Shown here in pieces: positions 45,601-58,728 of a stretch of 64,000 nt of DNA (positions within the stretch are counted from its first letter, which is position 1; the number at the start of each line of letters is the position of its first letter). The notes beneath the pieces were generated by a model that worked only from the letters and a program-made list of their open reading frames with translations, was not told where the DNA came from and did not search any database. Position numbers and translations under genes: made by a program. Source of the stretch: Piscicola geometra (lineage: Eukaryota > Annelida > Clitellata > Hirudinida > Piscicolidae). The stretch lies in the NCBI GenBank assembly GCA_943735955.1, contig OX030969.1:795991-859990 (forward strand), given 5' to 3'.

Positions 45601-45609
45601 TCAATAATG

Positions 45610-45870
45610 CTTTTTGAAGGAGGGAAAGGAATGAATAAAAAGAATTGAGATGAACGTGGACTGATTGAATGAAGGAACAGAGGATTGGATGAAGGAACAA
45701 AGGATTTAATAAAGGAACAAAGGATTGGATGAAAGAGAAAAAGATGGATGAAGGAGATGAGATGGGATAAGAAAGCAAGAGATGAGATGAATGAAAAGAA
45801 TAGAGGTGAAAGAGTGGAAGATGGGATGAAGAAGAAATAAATAGATGAAAAACGGATCATATCCGCCAAA
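45610..45870. repeat. GGATGAA-type repeat, left copy of a direct duplication
   Basis: Purine-rich GGATGAAGGAACAAAGGAT units. 45735-45855 is duplicated at 46690-46815. Confidence 0.8.
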
Positions 45871-45964
45871 GCGTTGCAGAATTTAACTAGCTCCGCCTAC
45901 ATTTACAATGCTGGCCAATAATGGCAAATGTTGAAACACATTTGAACAACTGTGTATATTCTGT

Positions 45965-46370
<406 letters not shown>

Positions 46371-46679
46371 CAACTACTATGTATTTTGGAATATTGCTAT
46401 GTATACTTTATGTATACTCTTTATGTTGTTTTGGAATATTCCTAGATATACTGTATGTTTTGTAAGCTGTATGCTATGAATCTTATTTTTGAATATTGCC
46501 ATGTTAACATATAATCTGTATGTTTTTTGTTCTGTGTGATATTTTTGAATTTTGCTTTATATATTTAGTTTCAGTTCTGTGTGTTTATTTCACAATTATA
46601 TTTATAAGCATGTTTCCTCTACGCTATGGATGAGGGGCTGTTAGTCTGAGACTGAGACAATCACCGTCTGCACCAAACG

Positions 46680-47015
46680 AAGTATTGGGTGAAAGAGAAA
46701 AAGATGGATGAAGAAGAGAGAAATGGGATAAGAAAGCAAGAGATGGGATGGAAGAAAAGAATAAGGGTGAAAGAGTGAAAGATGGGATGAAGAAAAAAAA
46801 ATAGATGAAAAAACAAAAGATGGATATAAAAAAAGATGGATGGAGGAGCAAGGGGTGGGATAAAGGGTGGAGGAGCAAAGGGGTGGGATGAAGGATGGAG
46901 AGATGTATGAATGAGTGATGGATGGATGAAGAAACAATGGATAGGTGAAGGAGTGAAGGACAGATGTAGGAGAAAAGGATGAATGAATGAGCAAGGGATT
47001 GGATGACTGAATTCA
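46680..47015. repeat. GGATGAA-type repeat, right copy of a direct duplication
   Basis: Shares AATGGGATAAGAAAGCAAG and GTGAAAGAGTG-AAGATGGG with the left copy; then more GGATGAATGAGTGATGGA units. Confidence 0.8.
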
Positions 47016-47585
47016 ACAAAAGAGTACTTAGGTTGGTTGCTGTCATTTGCAAAAGGAATTACGACAACAAAAACAAAACAATGAAAAATAAAAATGTTAT
47101 TATTAACAAGAAAAATAAAGCCAAAAAAGCACTAAAAATCTGTTCCAAAATGGAATCCAATTCAGCAGACATTCATCAAATCTAAAAGTATAGACAAACA
47201 AAAACGTCAATAAAACACACATACATTTACACACACATACACCCAAATACACACTATACATACATACAATGTGTATTACAAATATATTTACTAGATGCAT
47301 CCAAATTGAACAGTATTTTTCATTTTTGGTTACATTGTCAGCAAGTGGAAACAAACACCTCTAATTTACTGTCAACAAACAAATATGAAAAATTGCATTT
47401 CATCAACAAACTTCTCATTTCTTGAATATTTGCAACAAAACTTCTAGGGTGTGAAAAATACTTTAAATTTTCAATATTGTTTTTGCAATTTGTCACTTTA
47501 CACAAAAAATATGCACTTTAGAAGATGATCCAACTTACGTCATCCGTTTCACACAAAATTTTATTTCCAAATTGGAGCAGAGAAT
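47016..47585. other. No gene recognised
   Basis: AT-rich with a short ACACATACAC run near 47215-47260. Confidence 0.45.
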
Positions 47586-47589
47586 GAAT

Positions 47590-47820
47590 AATCAGAATAT
47601 CCAATGGTTAAGAATTGCCACATCATTAGACCCCGATTTTAAATAAAAATAAACCTCAAAAACTATATTGCCTTCACCAAACAAAAGACTACAAACATAT
47701 CTAACCAGATTCTGAAGATGAAGATATCTCTATGATTACTGAGACAATCATTAAACGTTAAAGAAAAGAATTGCAAGTACAGTTCCATGCAAACGTATAT
47801 TCAGCTTTTCAGGACACATA
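47590..47820 (+). pseudogene. hAT transposase remnant
   Basis: One short frame reads WLRIATSLDPDFK, the ALDPRFK-type motif of ZBED/hAT transposases; stops follow. Truncated by the LINE-A 3' end at 47822. Confidence 0.4.
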
Positions 47821-47821
47821 G

Positions 47822-49680
47822 TTACAATACAATACAATACAACAATGAGTATTATTAACGTGGCGTGAACCCGGACGGGCTTCAAGACCACTTGGTTATG
47901 GTAAATAATATTAATGATTGATGAATAAGTGGAAAGTATAGGACAAGTAAGTTATTGAAATTTAACAATAAAATCAATTATATATATATATACATACATA
48001 TACATATACATAAACACACATATATATACATACATATATATATTTTTTTTTTAAATAAACAAAATTTTTTTTTTTAAAGATTGAAACTGAAATGATAATA
48101 AAAATAAATTTGAGAGAAAAAAAAAGTAAATATCTATATTATATTATTATGATTATTTTTTATTATTATTTATTTTACAATTATTATTGACCATTTGTAT
48201 AAATATAAAAAAGAATGAAATTGCGAAGCAAGAAATTGATTAATGAAAAATGAGCAGTAAATTTGTAAGTTATTGTGATCGGTCGAACAAGTACGTTTTC
48301 AGGGAACGGCTGAATGTCGCGGTCGTGCTCGGGGATTTGAGTCTATTGGAAAGACTATTCCAAAGAGTCGGCGCTGCAACAAATAAGCTTCTTGCACCTG
48401 CATACTTGAGTTTGTAGCTCTGTGGAACTACATCTCTTGACCTAGCAGACCTGAGTCTTTCCCTCTGGGGAAGACTTGCTCTCATGACAATGCTACTCGA
48501 CAAATAATCTGGGCACTCATTAGACAGACACTTGTGCATTAACAAGATGTTTTTGTATTCAATTATATTTTCAACACGAAGCCAGTGAAGCTCCTTGAGA
48601 ACAGGGCTGATGTGATCATACTTTCTAGCACCTGTTATGAGCCTAGCTGTGGTGTTGATTATAGACCGAATTTTCTGCAGCTGCGTCATTGGCGACCCAG
48701 TAAGAATGATATTGCCATAGTCAATTCGACTGAGAACCAAAGCAGAAGCCAATGTTCTCAGTGAGTCCTTGGTCAATAACCATCTTATGGATCGTATTTG
48801 GCGTAAAGAAGCAAAGCAGGTTTGAGTCATCTTGTTGATGTGTGTCGTCATGGTGAGGTCTTTGTCGAGATAAACTCCTAGGTTTCTGACACTATCGGAA
48901 GGAATTATCTCGTTCTGACAAATGCGAACTGGATCTTTGGGAGTGTGAGTAGAGTTTCGACGGGATGAGAGCCAGATAACTTCAGTTTTGCTGGAGTTAA
49001 GTTTCAGTTAATTGGCACCCATCCAAGCAGCAATTTCATCAATGCATGATGACACCTTTTCTTGCAGGTCAGCCTGATGACCTTCAATGCAGTGACCGTA
49101 AATCTGGGTGTCATCAGTGTACTGATGAAAAGCGAGCTCATGTCTAGCTGCTATTCTTTCTAAATCTCCAGTGTACAAAGAGAACAGTAAAGGTCCAAGA
49201 ACTGAACCTTGGGGGACTCCTACAGCGGAAACCGACAATGTCGATTTTGTCCCACTACAGTGGATGTCAAAACATCTGTCATTTAAGTAGTCCCTAAACC
49301 ATTCTAACGCAGAGTCAGAGAAACCATAGGAGATGTGCAGTCTTCGGAGCAGTGTTGCGTGATCTACCAGATCGAAAGCTGCCGATAGATCAAGCAAAAC
49401 TAACAATGTAAGTTTACCGTCATCTGCTGCCCTAACGATGTCTGAAAAGACTTTGGTTATGGCAGTTTCTGTCAAATGATGACGATGGTAGGCTGACTGC
49501 AAGGGAGGGAAAAGATGAAATTCTGTGAGGTAGTTGACTACTCTGTGGAGAACTAATCTTTCCATGAGTTTGGACAACACCCTCAAGTTTGAAATAGGCC
49601 TGTACGACAAAGTTTCAGTGAGTTTAAGACTTGGCTTCTTGAGCCAAGTCTTAAAGTTAGCAAGAAAAGAGTAATTTTAG
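47822..49680 (-). pseudogene. LINE-A, reverse transcriptase to 3' end
   Basis: Minus strand: SYRPISNLRVLSKLMERLV, LVLLDLSAAFDLVDH, GVPQGSVLGPLLFSLYTGDL, HQYTDDTQIYG (catalytic Asp pair, about 49105), then NSSKTEVIWLSSRR, the C-terminal region 48851-48270, an AT-rich 3' UTR with (TA)n, and the tail (stem-loop then TTGTATTGTATTGTA) ending at 47822. A single Gln-to-TAA change at 49008 separates RT and C-terminal parts. The endonuclease is absent (5' truncation near 49680). Best copy of LINE-A in the window; CR1/L2/Jockey group. Confidence 0.9.
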
Positions 49681-49977
49681 ATCCAACTAATGTTGAAAAA
49701 CTTGTTTTTTCATAAATGATGTGTTACAATTCCATTTTTATCATTTATGGATTCGTTTTTATTCTTTCATATGTGGATTACATTTTTGCTTGAGTAACTG
49801 GCTAAAAATGATGTGTGACAATCGCATTTTTTATTATTTATGGATTCATATATATTTCTTTAAATTTGAATTTCTTTTTTTTAAATCTGATAAAACTTTT
49901 AATTACATTTTTAGAAGAAAAAAAATTAAATACTATTTTATACTAATATCAAATATGCTATAAACATTGCGTTAAAA

Positions 49978-50055
49978 TACGATTAACGCACGATTAAAAT
50001 GTAATCAAACGATTAACGGCGATTAAAATTTTTAATCGTGGAACAGCTCTAATAT
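49978..50055. repeat. Dispersed element end (TIR-like), copy 2
   Basis: Inverse of 5720-5795, ending ATCGTGGAACAGCTCTAATA. Confidence 0.45.
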
Positions 50056-50097
50056 TTACATGTAATTTAATCTAATGAGCAATTTATTGGAAAAAAA

Positions 50098-50275
50098 CTA
50101 AGAAAAATGGTTTATTATTATTGTGATTATGATAAGGATGATTATTATTATGATGATGATGATTATTAGTTTTATTACAATTATTATTATTATTAACATC
50201 ATTATTATTATTACTATTTTTATCATCATCATCATTATTATTATTATTATTATTGAAATTATTAGAATGATGATT
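50098..50275. repeat. (ATT/ATG)n tracts
   Basis: GATTATTATTATGATGATGA and ATTATTATTATTATTATT runs. Confidence 0.9.
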
Positions 50276-50284
50276 AGATAAAAA

Positions 50285-51170
50285 AAGCTGTTATGGATGC
50301 TGGTGGGTGCTGAAGATGGTTCTGTGCAGGCATGCAGAGCTCTTTCTTTTTTTTCTGGCTCGGCTCTGGCTCCGGTTCTCGGAAATTTGACGGATTCGGC
50401 TCGGTTTTTGCCTCGGTTTCGGCTACCTATAAAGGGGGTGTCACACGACATAAACCTTCACAAACTTTGGACTGAGACATTCCCTCAAAAAAAGAATACG
50501 CAGTTTATGATAAAGAGTGATTTCTTAATACAAAATATAACATTTATTGTATTTAATTTTTCCCTAGTTGAAGTTTTAACGGAATGAAATTATTGTGTTT
50601 ATTCTAGATGTTTAGTTCTAATTAGTTTAGGCCTCTAAAAAAATAAGATTATAATCTTTCCGAAAATTATATGTATTATCTCTGTGCTGTATAAATAAAA
50701 AGTATTTTCACAAATATTTTTTTAATGTTGAATTACTCAAATTTCAACCATATTTTTGAATTAATAAAAGCATTAAAAAATCAAATATTATTCTACTTGT
50801 ACTTTTAGTTTCTATTTTAAATATTTCATTTCAAGAATTCAAAATTGAAGTTTTTTTAAATTTAAAGTTTTGTTGTTTGTTCATTGAAATTAAAAACATT
50901 ATTCTATGAATCTTTGTATTGTTTTTGTATTGTAGTTTTATTTGTGTTGATGTATAAAATAAATTGAGGTCCAAAAATTGTTTTCAGCTACAGTTTTATT
51001 ATTATTTTAAAATAGTTTTTTGGTTACATTGGAAACTTGCAAGTAATAAAATATAATGATTCATTGAAAGTTTACTGCAGTCGCGTGCTCTGGTGCTATC
51101 GTTTGATTGGAGGCTGTTGCTATTGTAACGTTCCTAATAAATTAAAAACATTAAAATGTGAGAAAAATCA
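50285..51170. other. No gene recognised
   Basis: A CGGCTCGGTTTTTGCCTCGG block (50350-50430) is low complexity of the same kind as 22780-22995; the rest is AT-rich. Confidence 0.45.
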
Positions 51171-51171
51171 G

Positions 51172-51335
51172 AGGCGTAACGACTCACGGTTTTGACCAAT
51201 AATGAAATGTCTTAGATTCAAGTGCAACCAATGCCCTAGTAACCCAAAAGCGCAAATGAAAATATGCAGCCTAAGTGGCCTGGAAGCCCATTCGGGTTAT
51301 ACGCCACTATAATAATGTTCGTTATCATTATTAAC
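51172..51335 (+). mobile_element. SINE-A
   Basis: Partial tRNA head, then CCAATGCCCTAGTAACCC, GTGGCCTGGAAGCCCATTCG and TACGCCACTATAATAATG, ending in ATTATT. Confidence 0.9.
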
Positions 51336-51540
51336 AAACGAAGATAAGGAGAAATATGATATACAACTGGAGTGATGTCCTTGAAATTTCTTATGATATA
51401 AACTAGAAAGTTATCATTCAAAATGAATCTCTTACTATTGGATGCTTTTTCCAGTTTATAATCAAAAGAACCCTTAAAAGTTTTTTTTTAACTGTGTACA
51501 ATGCTAATTTTTAACATTTTCCTATTCTCTTGGACCTTGG

Positions 51541-52560
51541 TACGTTCGTCCGCCGAGTCGACGAGGACTACTTTAAGTCATTCGGAGGGTGTTGTGACTG
51601 GCTCTCTGCGTGTGCACACATGGCTGATGAGGCGGATCCTAGCACGGGAGGTTCGGGAACATGAGGGACATGGGATGAGTGGGACGTCTCCAGGAGGGTT
51701 GACAGTGCGGGCTTTTCGGACTTGCCTCTTCTTTTCTGCAGCGTTGATCCTGTTTGCCTCACAGGTCATGGCACTTTTGTGAATGGAAGAGCGCCAGGTG
51801 GAACGATTTGTTGCAGCTTGTTCCCACGTTTCTACGTTGATGAAAAACGCTTTTAGTGAGGCTTTCAGAGTGTTTTTGAAGCGTTTTTTTTGCCCACCCT
51901 GAGACCGCTGTGCATGCAGAAGTTCACCATAGAAGAGTCTTTTTGGCAGTCTCTCGTCTGGCATTCAGACTACGTGCCCTGCCCAGCGAAGCTGAGATTG
52001 AATAAGGAGGGTGAAGATGCTGGGAAGTCCTGCTATAGACAGTACCACTGTGTCTGGAGTTTTCTCTTGCCATTTTATGCCGAGGATCTTCCTGAGGCTT
52101 GTTGGGTGAAAATGGTTCAACTTCTTAGCATTGCGTTAATATACAGTCCACGTTTCACATGCATATAGTAGTGTGGGGAGCACCACAGCCCTGTATACTT
52201 TCAGCTTTGTCATGGTGGTGATGCCTCTTCTGTTCCAGACGTTGAGGTACAGACTGCCAAAGGTGGAACTGGCTCTAGCAATCCTGATATTCACCTCGTC
52301 ATCGATAGTGACACTTTGGGATAGTGTACTACCTAGGTAGGTGAACCGGTCCACTGTGTTGAGCTTTTGTCCATTGACCGTGATGCTAGGCTCAACGTAA
52401 GGCTTTCCGGGTGCTGGCTGATAAAGAGCTTTGATCTTCTTTGTGCTGATCGTCAGACCAAAGTTTGTGCAGGCACTGGAAAACAGGTTAACGCTGCGTT
52501 GCATGACAGCTTCTGAAACAGGTTTGTTGGACCTTACAGTCCAACAGCATCCATAACCTC
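51541..52560 (-). pseudogene. LINE-D, RT C-terminus and zinc finger
   Basis: Minus strand: FSSACTNFGLTISTKK, TYLGSTLSQSVTIDD, LPTLLYACETWT (52504-52136); a gap with broken frames; RLPKRLFYGELLHAQRSQGG, FINVETWEQAATNRSTWRS and CPSCSRTSRARIRLISHV (51964-51578). A His-to-Arg type change weakens the finger relative to the 10670 copy. 3' UTR ends with CGTCGACTCGGCGGACGAAC near 51541. Related in architecture to LINE-C but a distinct family. Confidence 0.85.
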
Positions 52561-53435
52561 CTCTTTGAAGTTCATCAATTAGCTTCAGTGAACTGAAAAA
52601 TCTGTCTCTATAAAAACATTTGGTAGTATTGAAACTAAAATCACAACAACGCTGGCACCAAGACCCAACTCCTTGTCATATCCTGGACCTGTTGTTCCCT
52701 GGTAGGGCTCTTATTGAATTGAATAAGCAAGACGGTTGCGAAGATACTAAAACTCAAACCCAAACCTCATTGGCTTCTCTCTCATAAATTATTTGCACCA
52801 TTTTTCTATAATGTTCACTGCCATGCTTTCATCAAAACTTATGCTTCCAAGAAATCATTTTCTATAAATTTAGCAAAAACAATTAAAAGTATAACTTCAG
52901 TAAATTCATATTTTTTTCTCATTTTTTATTTGTTGTACAACGAATAAATGAATATTCGAAAACTTATAGTAAAATTTGACACCACCCATTCATGCTCACT
53001 GTTCTAATAATAGACAGTGATAATTTGTTTAAAATTAATGAATAGTAGATTAGAAATTGATAATAAAATTTTAGTTGTATATGAAGGAAGGATGAGTTAT
53101 TAGGAATATGCAAAAAAAATCAAAATACAAAAGGTTTAAAATTTAGGTAGTTATTTTTCTTTAGCCATATTTTAAAAATATTTGTTTTTTTCTTTAAATT
53201 AGCTGAATAAATCACTAAAAACATAAATTTGAGATAATCAATAAAATATTACAATTATATTGTAGTTAATTCATTTTAAAATGAATTGTAATTTAAAAAT
53301 TTTCTGTTAATTCTTTTTCTTGATCTTTCAATAATGGAACACTGAGCAAATATGGGTTAACCCATAATAACAGAATAACAAAAATATCGATCTGAAATGT
53401 ATATAAATACAATGTTTTTATTATACATATTATTT
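52561..53435. other. No gene recognised
   Basis: AT-rich, short frames only. Confidence 0.45.
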
Positions 53436-53439
53436 AAAA

Positions 53440-53535
53440 TCCATGAATGCTAGAATCGTGAATTTGTAATATTAACAATACAGCCCTAATTGAGGCGAGT
53501 TCTAGGCATGCCATGATTCACTCCCAGAAAACCGT
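53440..53535. repeat. Dispersed repeat R3, copy 1
   Basis: Shares GCCCTAATTGAGGCG, TTCTAGGCAT and GATTCACTC..AGAAAACCGT with 57765-57850, in inverted orientation 4.3 kb away. Confidence 0.7.
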
Positions 53536-53699
53536 ATGTCATTTTATACAGAAATGATGATGGTCTTTATTGATTTGGTGAAAATGATGATGATGATTGT
53601 TATAGAATTTTTGACGAGATTGATGATCACTTTCAACATTATATCATGGTTAAATTTGTACGTAATATTCAGGATCATTAAAAGTGCACTGAAGTATGC

Positions 53700-53885
53700 T
53701 CAGTTTAAACTGCTGTGTTTTATTGCTGTATTGTAATTCTCAGTTGTACTGCTGAGTTGTACTACTGTGTTGTACTGCTATTTTGTACTGCTGCCTTTTA
53801 CTTCTGTGTTGTACTAATGTGTTTTACTGCAGCGTCTTACTGCTGCGTCTTACTGCTGTGTTGTACTGCTGTGTTGTATTGACAC
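53700..53885. repeat. TGTTGTACTGCTG 13-bp repeat, block 1
   Basis: Imperfect tandem units of TGTTGTACTGCTG; block 2 lies at 54180-54275. Confidence 0.85.
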
Positions 53886-54107
53886 AATATGTAGTTAAAC
53901 TTAATCAATTTAACTTACCGGCAGATTTATAACAAACAACTATTTATTTTAAAAAACTCGTAAATACCAAATTTACCTAAATATGAAAAGAAATAATTAA
54001 TCTAAACTAATTTAAATAAAATATTATCTTAAAAATATGTTATTTACGAATAAAAAGGTATAAAACTTGTCAAATTTAAAAGACAACCGTATTGGCGCCT
54101 AACATAG

Positions 54108-54185
54108 ATACTAAGTAGTCTTGAAACCCGACCGGGTTTTCGCAACGTTAATAATACTAGTCGTTGTATTGTATTGTATTGTTGT
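54108..54185 (+). repeat. LINE-A tail relic
   Basis: CTAAGTAGTCTTGAAACCCG and GTCGTTGTATTGTATTG; sits between the two TGTTGTACTGCTG blocks. Confidence 0.7.
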
Positions 54186-54275
54186 ACTACTGTGTTGTAC
54201 TGCTGTGTTGTACTTCTGTGTTGTACTGCTATTTTGTACTGCTGTGTTGTACTGCTGTGTTGTACTGCTGTGTTG
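54180..54275. repeat. TGTTGTACTGCTG 13-bp repeat, block 2
   Basis: Same unit as block 1, more regular. Confidence 0.85.
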
Positions 54276-54980
54276 AAATGAACACTAAAATGATTTATTC
54301 TATAAAAACATGCAGCATTTTGTAATATTTTAAAACATAAAGCATTCTATTTTGTAGCATAACTTTCAAGACCAGCACAAATGTCTTCTGATTAATAAGC
54401 ACTTGAAATTATTTTTTTATATTCTCAAACTGAAAAGAAGACAGGATGGTGGCAATACGGAGCTGGGACAGGTATGGATGTGTGTCTAGAGCGAATGCCG
54501 CACGTGTTGTGCCGAAGACACTAAGCAGGTGTGGTGTCTGAGTTACATCACTTCAGTGGACTCTAGCTCTGATGCAATACTGAATCAAGTGATGGCGTGG
54601 TGATGATGACGATATCAGGGCTGGTGGTGCTGCTTATAGTGATGGTTGTTGGAAAGAGGATGGAAACAAAAGGATTGTGTTGGTAGTGATAGAGAAGATT
54701 GAGTCAGCCTTCCATTCGGGTCATAGCAGCGTCGCCAGCGCCTCTGACACTCACCAAGGCATCAAAACTCTGGGCCCGCAGCTTTATGAGTTACCTTAAT
54801 TCAATGGCTTGCAGAAGCTATTCTAATATGGAATTCTGTTCTGTCTTTCATGCACCAGAAAAGGGAATTTGATGTTATTAAAAACTCTCAACCCAAAATA
54901 AACAAAATTTGACAAATATTCATCCATCCATCCAACAAAAACTCATATTCAAAAAAACGGAAAAAAAATTACGCAAACTT
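54276..54980. other. No gene recognised
   Basis: GC-richer 54430-54800 has no sustained reading frame on either strand. Confidence 0.4.
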
Positions 54981-54984
54981 ATTC

Positions 54985-56065
54985 AAGTTTGCTCAAACCA
55001 ATCATCCATCTCACCAATAATCCATCCCACCACTCATCCATCCCGCCATTCATCCATCCCACCAATCATCCATCCACCAATCATCCATCCACCAATCATC
55101 CATCTCACCAATCATCCATCTCACCAATCATCCATCCCACCAATCATCCATCCCACCAATCATCCATCCCACCAATCATCCATCCCACCAATCATCCATC
55201 CACCAATCATCCATCCCACCAATCATCCATCCACCAATCATCCATCCCACCAATCATCCATCTCACCATTCATCCATCCCACTAATCATCGATCCCACCA
55301 ATCATCCATCCCTCCAATCATCCATCCACCAACCATCCATCCCACCAATCATCCATCCCACCAATCATCCATCCCACTAATCATCGATCCCACCAATCAT
55401 CCAACCCTCCAATCATCCATCCACCAATCATCCATCCCACCAATCATCCATCCCACCAATCATCGATCCCACTAATCATCGATCCCACCAATCATCCATC
55501 CCTCCAATCATCCATCCACCAATCATCCATCCCACCAATCATCCATCCCACCAATCATCGATCCCACCAATCAGCGATCCCACTAATCATCGATCCTACC
55601 AATCATCCATCCCTCCAATCATCTATCCACCAATCATCCATCCACCAATCATCCATCCCACCAATCATCCATCCCACCAATCATCCATCCCTCCAATCAT
55701 CCATCCCACCAATCATCCATCCCACCAATCATCCATCCCACTAATCATCGATCCCACCAATCATCCATCCCTCCAATCATCCATCCACCAATCATCCATC
55801 CCACCAATCATCCATCCCACCAATCATCGATCCCACCAATCATCCATCCCTCCAATCATCCATCCACCAATCATCCATCCACCAATCATCCATCCCACCA
55901 ATCATCCATCCCACCAATCATCCATCCCACCAATCATCGATCCCACTAATCATCGATCCCACCAATCATCCATCTCTCCAATCATCCATCCACCAATCAT
56001 CCATCCACCAATCATTCATCCCACCAATCATCCATCCCACCAATCATCCATCCCACCAATCACTG
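54985..56065. repeat. 16-bp minisatellite, ~1.08 kb
   Basis: Units AATCATCCATCCCACC with variants (ATCGATCCCACT, CCATCCCTCC). Variants recur in a higher-order order of several units. The Ile-His-Pro-rich frames are artefacts. Confidence 0.97.
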
Positions 56066-56092
56066 AACAAACAAACCATCAAGCACTCCCAC

Positions 56093-56776
56093 CTCGCAAG
56101 AAGTCCTATTCTGATTGCTCAGGTTGTTGAACTTCTCGAAGGCTTCATTGGTCAACGGGCTCACCCAGTTTTCGGTGATTGGTTGAACCGGATAGAAGTA
56201 GGTCACGCCGTTGTAGTCAACCAGCCAGTAAGGAAGAACCGTTTTGTTGTCTAAGATGTTGTTGTTGTTGTTGTTATTGTTCATGTTGTTGCAATAGTTA
56301 GTGACACTCATTTTTATGTTATCATCATTATCAGCACCGTGTTTGAAGTCTAAATTACCGTAAACATTATCGTTTTCATTATTATTATTAATACCATTAC
56401 CACTATTTCCCTTATTCTTATTACCATTGTTGTTGTTGTATGGAATGAAATAGACTTTCTCCACACCATCTTTGCCACCCTCTTCCTTGATGCCAAAACA
56501 TTTACTACCACCCCCACCACCATTCACTTCCAGCTCAGCACTACTACCACCCCCACCACCATTCACTCCCAGTTCAGCACTACTACTACCACCACCACTT
56601 GATGGATTATTTTGAGTCAATTTATTGAAGCTTTCATCATCAGCATCAGGAGGCATAATAGCGACGGGTGGAGGAGGACTAATGGATAGAGGAGTGGTGA
56701 TGGATGGGGAGGTGTTGATGGATGGAGAGGTGGTGATGAGGTTGAGAAGCATTGGAGCAGGGAGGCTCGGTATTGG
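56093..56776 (-). CDS. Orphan coding exon, Asn/Gly/Ser-rich protein
   Basis: 684 nt, phase 0 at both ends: acceptor ATCTCACTACAG at 56777 and donor GAG|GTGGGAG after 56093. Protein: Pro/Ser/Thr-rich start (SITTPLSISPPPPVAIMPPD), two near-identical NGGGGGS-type units (SSAELGVNGGGGG, SSAELEVNGGGGG), Asn-rich middle, and a more ordered end VLPYWLVDYNGVTYFYPVQP then WVSPLTNEAFEKFNNLSNQN. The ordered end and the splice sites argue for a real gene, but the family is unknown. The minisatellite begins 28 bases past the donor. Confidence 0.55.
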
Positions 56777-56779
56777 CTG

Positions 56780-57180
56780 TAGTGAGATAGGGGCATAAAT
56801 AAAAAACAGAACGGATAGATGCATGGATGGATGGATGCATGGATGTACAAGTAGATGGATGGATGAATAAGTTGATGGACAAATGGTTAAATGGATAGAT
56901 GGATAATGTAAAGATTGATGGATAGATAGATATATATATATATATGGACGGATCTAGATGATTCATTCATGCCCAACCATTCATCCATGCATCCACCCAT
57001 CCCCTGCTCATCCATTCATCCATGCATCAACCCATAATCTTTTCATCCATGAATCCATGCATCCACCCATCCCCTGTTCATCCATTCATCCATCCACCAT
57101 TTGCTCATCCATAGACCCTCTGTTCATTCATTCATTCAATCATGCATTCCTGCATCCACCTATCCCTCTATTCATATTTT
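56780..57180. repeat. CATC-rich simple repeat
   Basis: GGATGGATGCATGGATG (56815-56900), a short (TA)n at 56930-56946, then CATCCATTCATCCATGCATC (56965-57175). Confidence 0.9.
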
Positions 57181-57760
57181 TTAAACTTCCTTCTGCATCC
57201 ATTACCCTTGATTCGTCCAATTAAAATTCTAAAAAGTTAACGACCTAAGTTAAATGTTTGCATTGAGGCAGCGATGGTGGTGTGAGGAGGATAGTGAAGT
57301 GGTGGTAATGAAGGGGTGGAAGTGGAGTGGGGGTCATGGTGTGGTGGTGATAGTAGAGTGATATTGGTGGTGTGGTGGTGGTAGAGGGAGGTAACAGAAA
57401 TATTCTCTTGGAGAAAAGTACCCTTTTTTTAATGTTATACAAACTTAGTTTTTCAAAAATTGTTTCCATATGTTTATTCCTATTCAGAATTATATAATAA
57501 ATTAATAACTTTAGCTTTTTATGAATAATGAAAGAAAAAAATTCTATATTATTTTTTCGTGATTTTTTAAGTAAGTAAATAAAAACGAACTTAATTTTTT
57601 TTACTATTTCAAAAAATATGTTAACATTTTAAACTTAAAATATAAAAAAAGCATGAAATATCTTAAACTATGCAAATAAATTACTAAAGAAAAAATAAAT
57701 TCTATAACAGTAACAAAGAGGCTTTTTCTCTGTTTACCGGTGGGGAAATAATAGACGGTT
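57181..57760. other. No gene recognised
   Basis: GTGGTGGTGATAG-type stretch at 57275-57390; rest AT-rich. Confidence 0.5.
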
Positions 57761-57764
57761 TTCT

Positions 57765-57850
57765 GAGTGAATCATGATATGGTATGCCTAGAACCCGCCT
57801 CAATTAGGGCTGTTTTGTTAATATGTGGGTAATCGCGATTCTAGCATGCA
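57765..57850. repeat. Dispersed repeat R3, copy 2
   Basis: Inverse partner of 53440-53535. Confidence 0.7.
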
Positions 57851-58728
57851 TGTCATGTGTTATTGAATATATTATATTATATAATATAAAAATATTCATA
57901 CATAAATATAAATATCTGATTTTCTGATCGAGAATCTTTTTATTCATTTTCAAAGGTTTTTGTAAAACATTTTTCTTGCAAGTTCTCTAAAAGGCTTGAC
58001 GGGCGAATACCTGCATTTTAAACTGGAGGTGGATTCTAAATGGGGCGAGGTAAACTGTGGTGAAGTGTTGGTGGTGGAGTTGTGAGGTTCATTGTATGTG
58101 ATAATAGTTTACAAACCTTATTTTCAGTTGCTCCTAAAGATGATGATAATAATAATGAGGATGATTATATTGATGATGATGATGATATAATGATAAAATG
58201 ATGAAGATGATGATGATGATAATAATGATAAAATGATGATAATGATTATTTAATGATGAGGATGAGAAGGACTAAAGTTAAATAAATGCATTGCACTGAG
58301 CTCTTCCAATATTGAGACATAAATGCCCTAAAAATGCTTTTAGCATTCTTCAGAACTATTCATGCTTCCACCTATCCTCCTACTTTTCAATCCTCAGTGA
58401 TGATTCACTCGTTAAGTATATTTTCTGTCAATATTTCACGGAAAAAAACAAAATTTGCAAGTTTTCAGTGATATTTTCACACAAAAATAGTAATCTTTTT
58501 TTCATTTTCCGAGATAATTGTACGATGTGAAATGCGTTTTCAAAAATAATAAATACGTTTACGAAATGACTGAAAACTCAGAAAATTCAGCTATAAATAG
58601 AAATGCGGTGAATAGATGGAACAATTAAAGTTTAAAATTTAAGTTTTGGGGTTGTTTAAACAATTGAGGTTTAAACTTTAAGTTTTGGGTTTCAATCTTC
58701 ATTAGACATTTCTTTAAATGGCTTTAGT
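57851..58728. other. (GAT)n tract and AT-rich DNA
   Basis: GATGATGATGATGATA runs at 58135-58265; no gene recognised. Confidence 0.6.

Noticed and set aside
49626..49652. 11-bp perfect inverted repeat as a LINE-A boundary or terminator
   Set aside because: It falls within sequence that still reads as RT (KTWLKKPSLK), so it is probably coincidental.
54909..55475. Ile-His-Pro-rich ORF
   Set aside because: 16-bp minisatellite translation.
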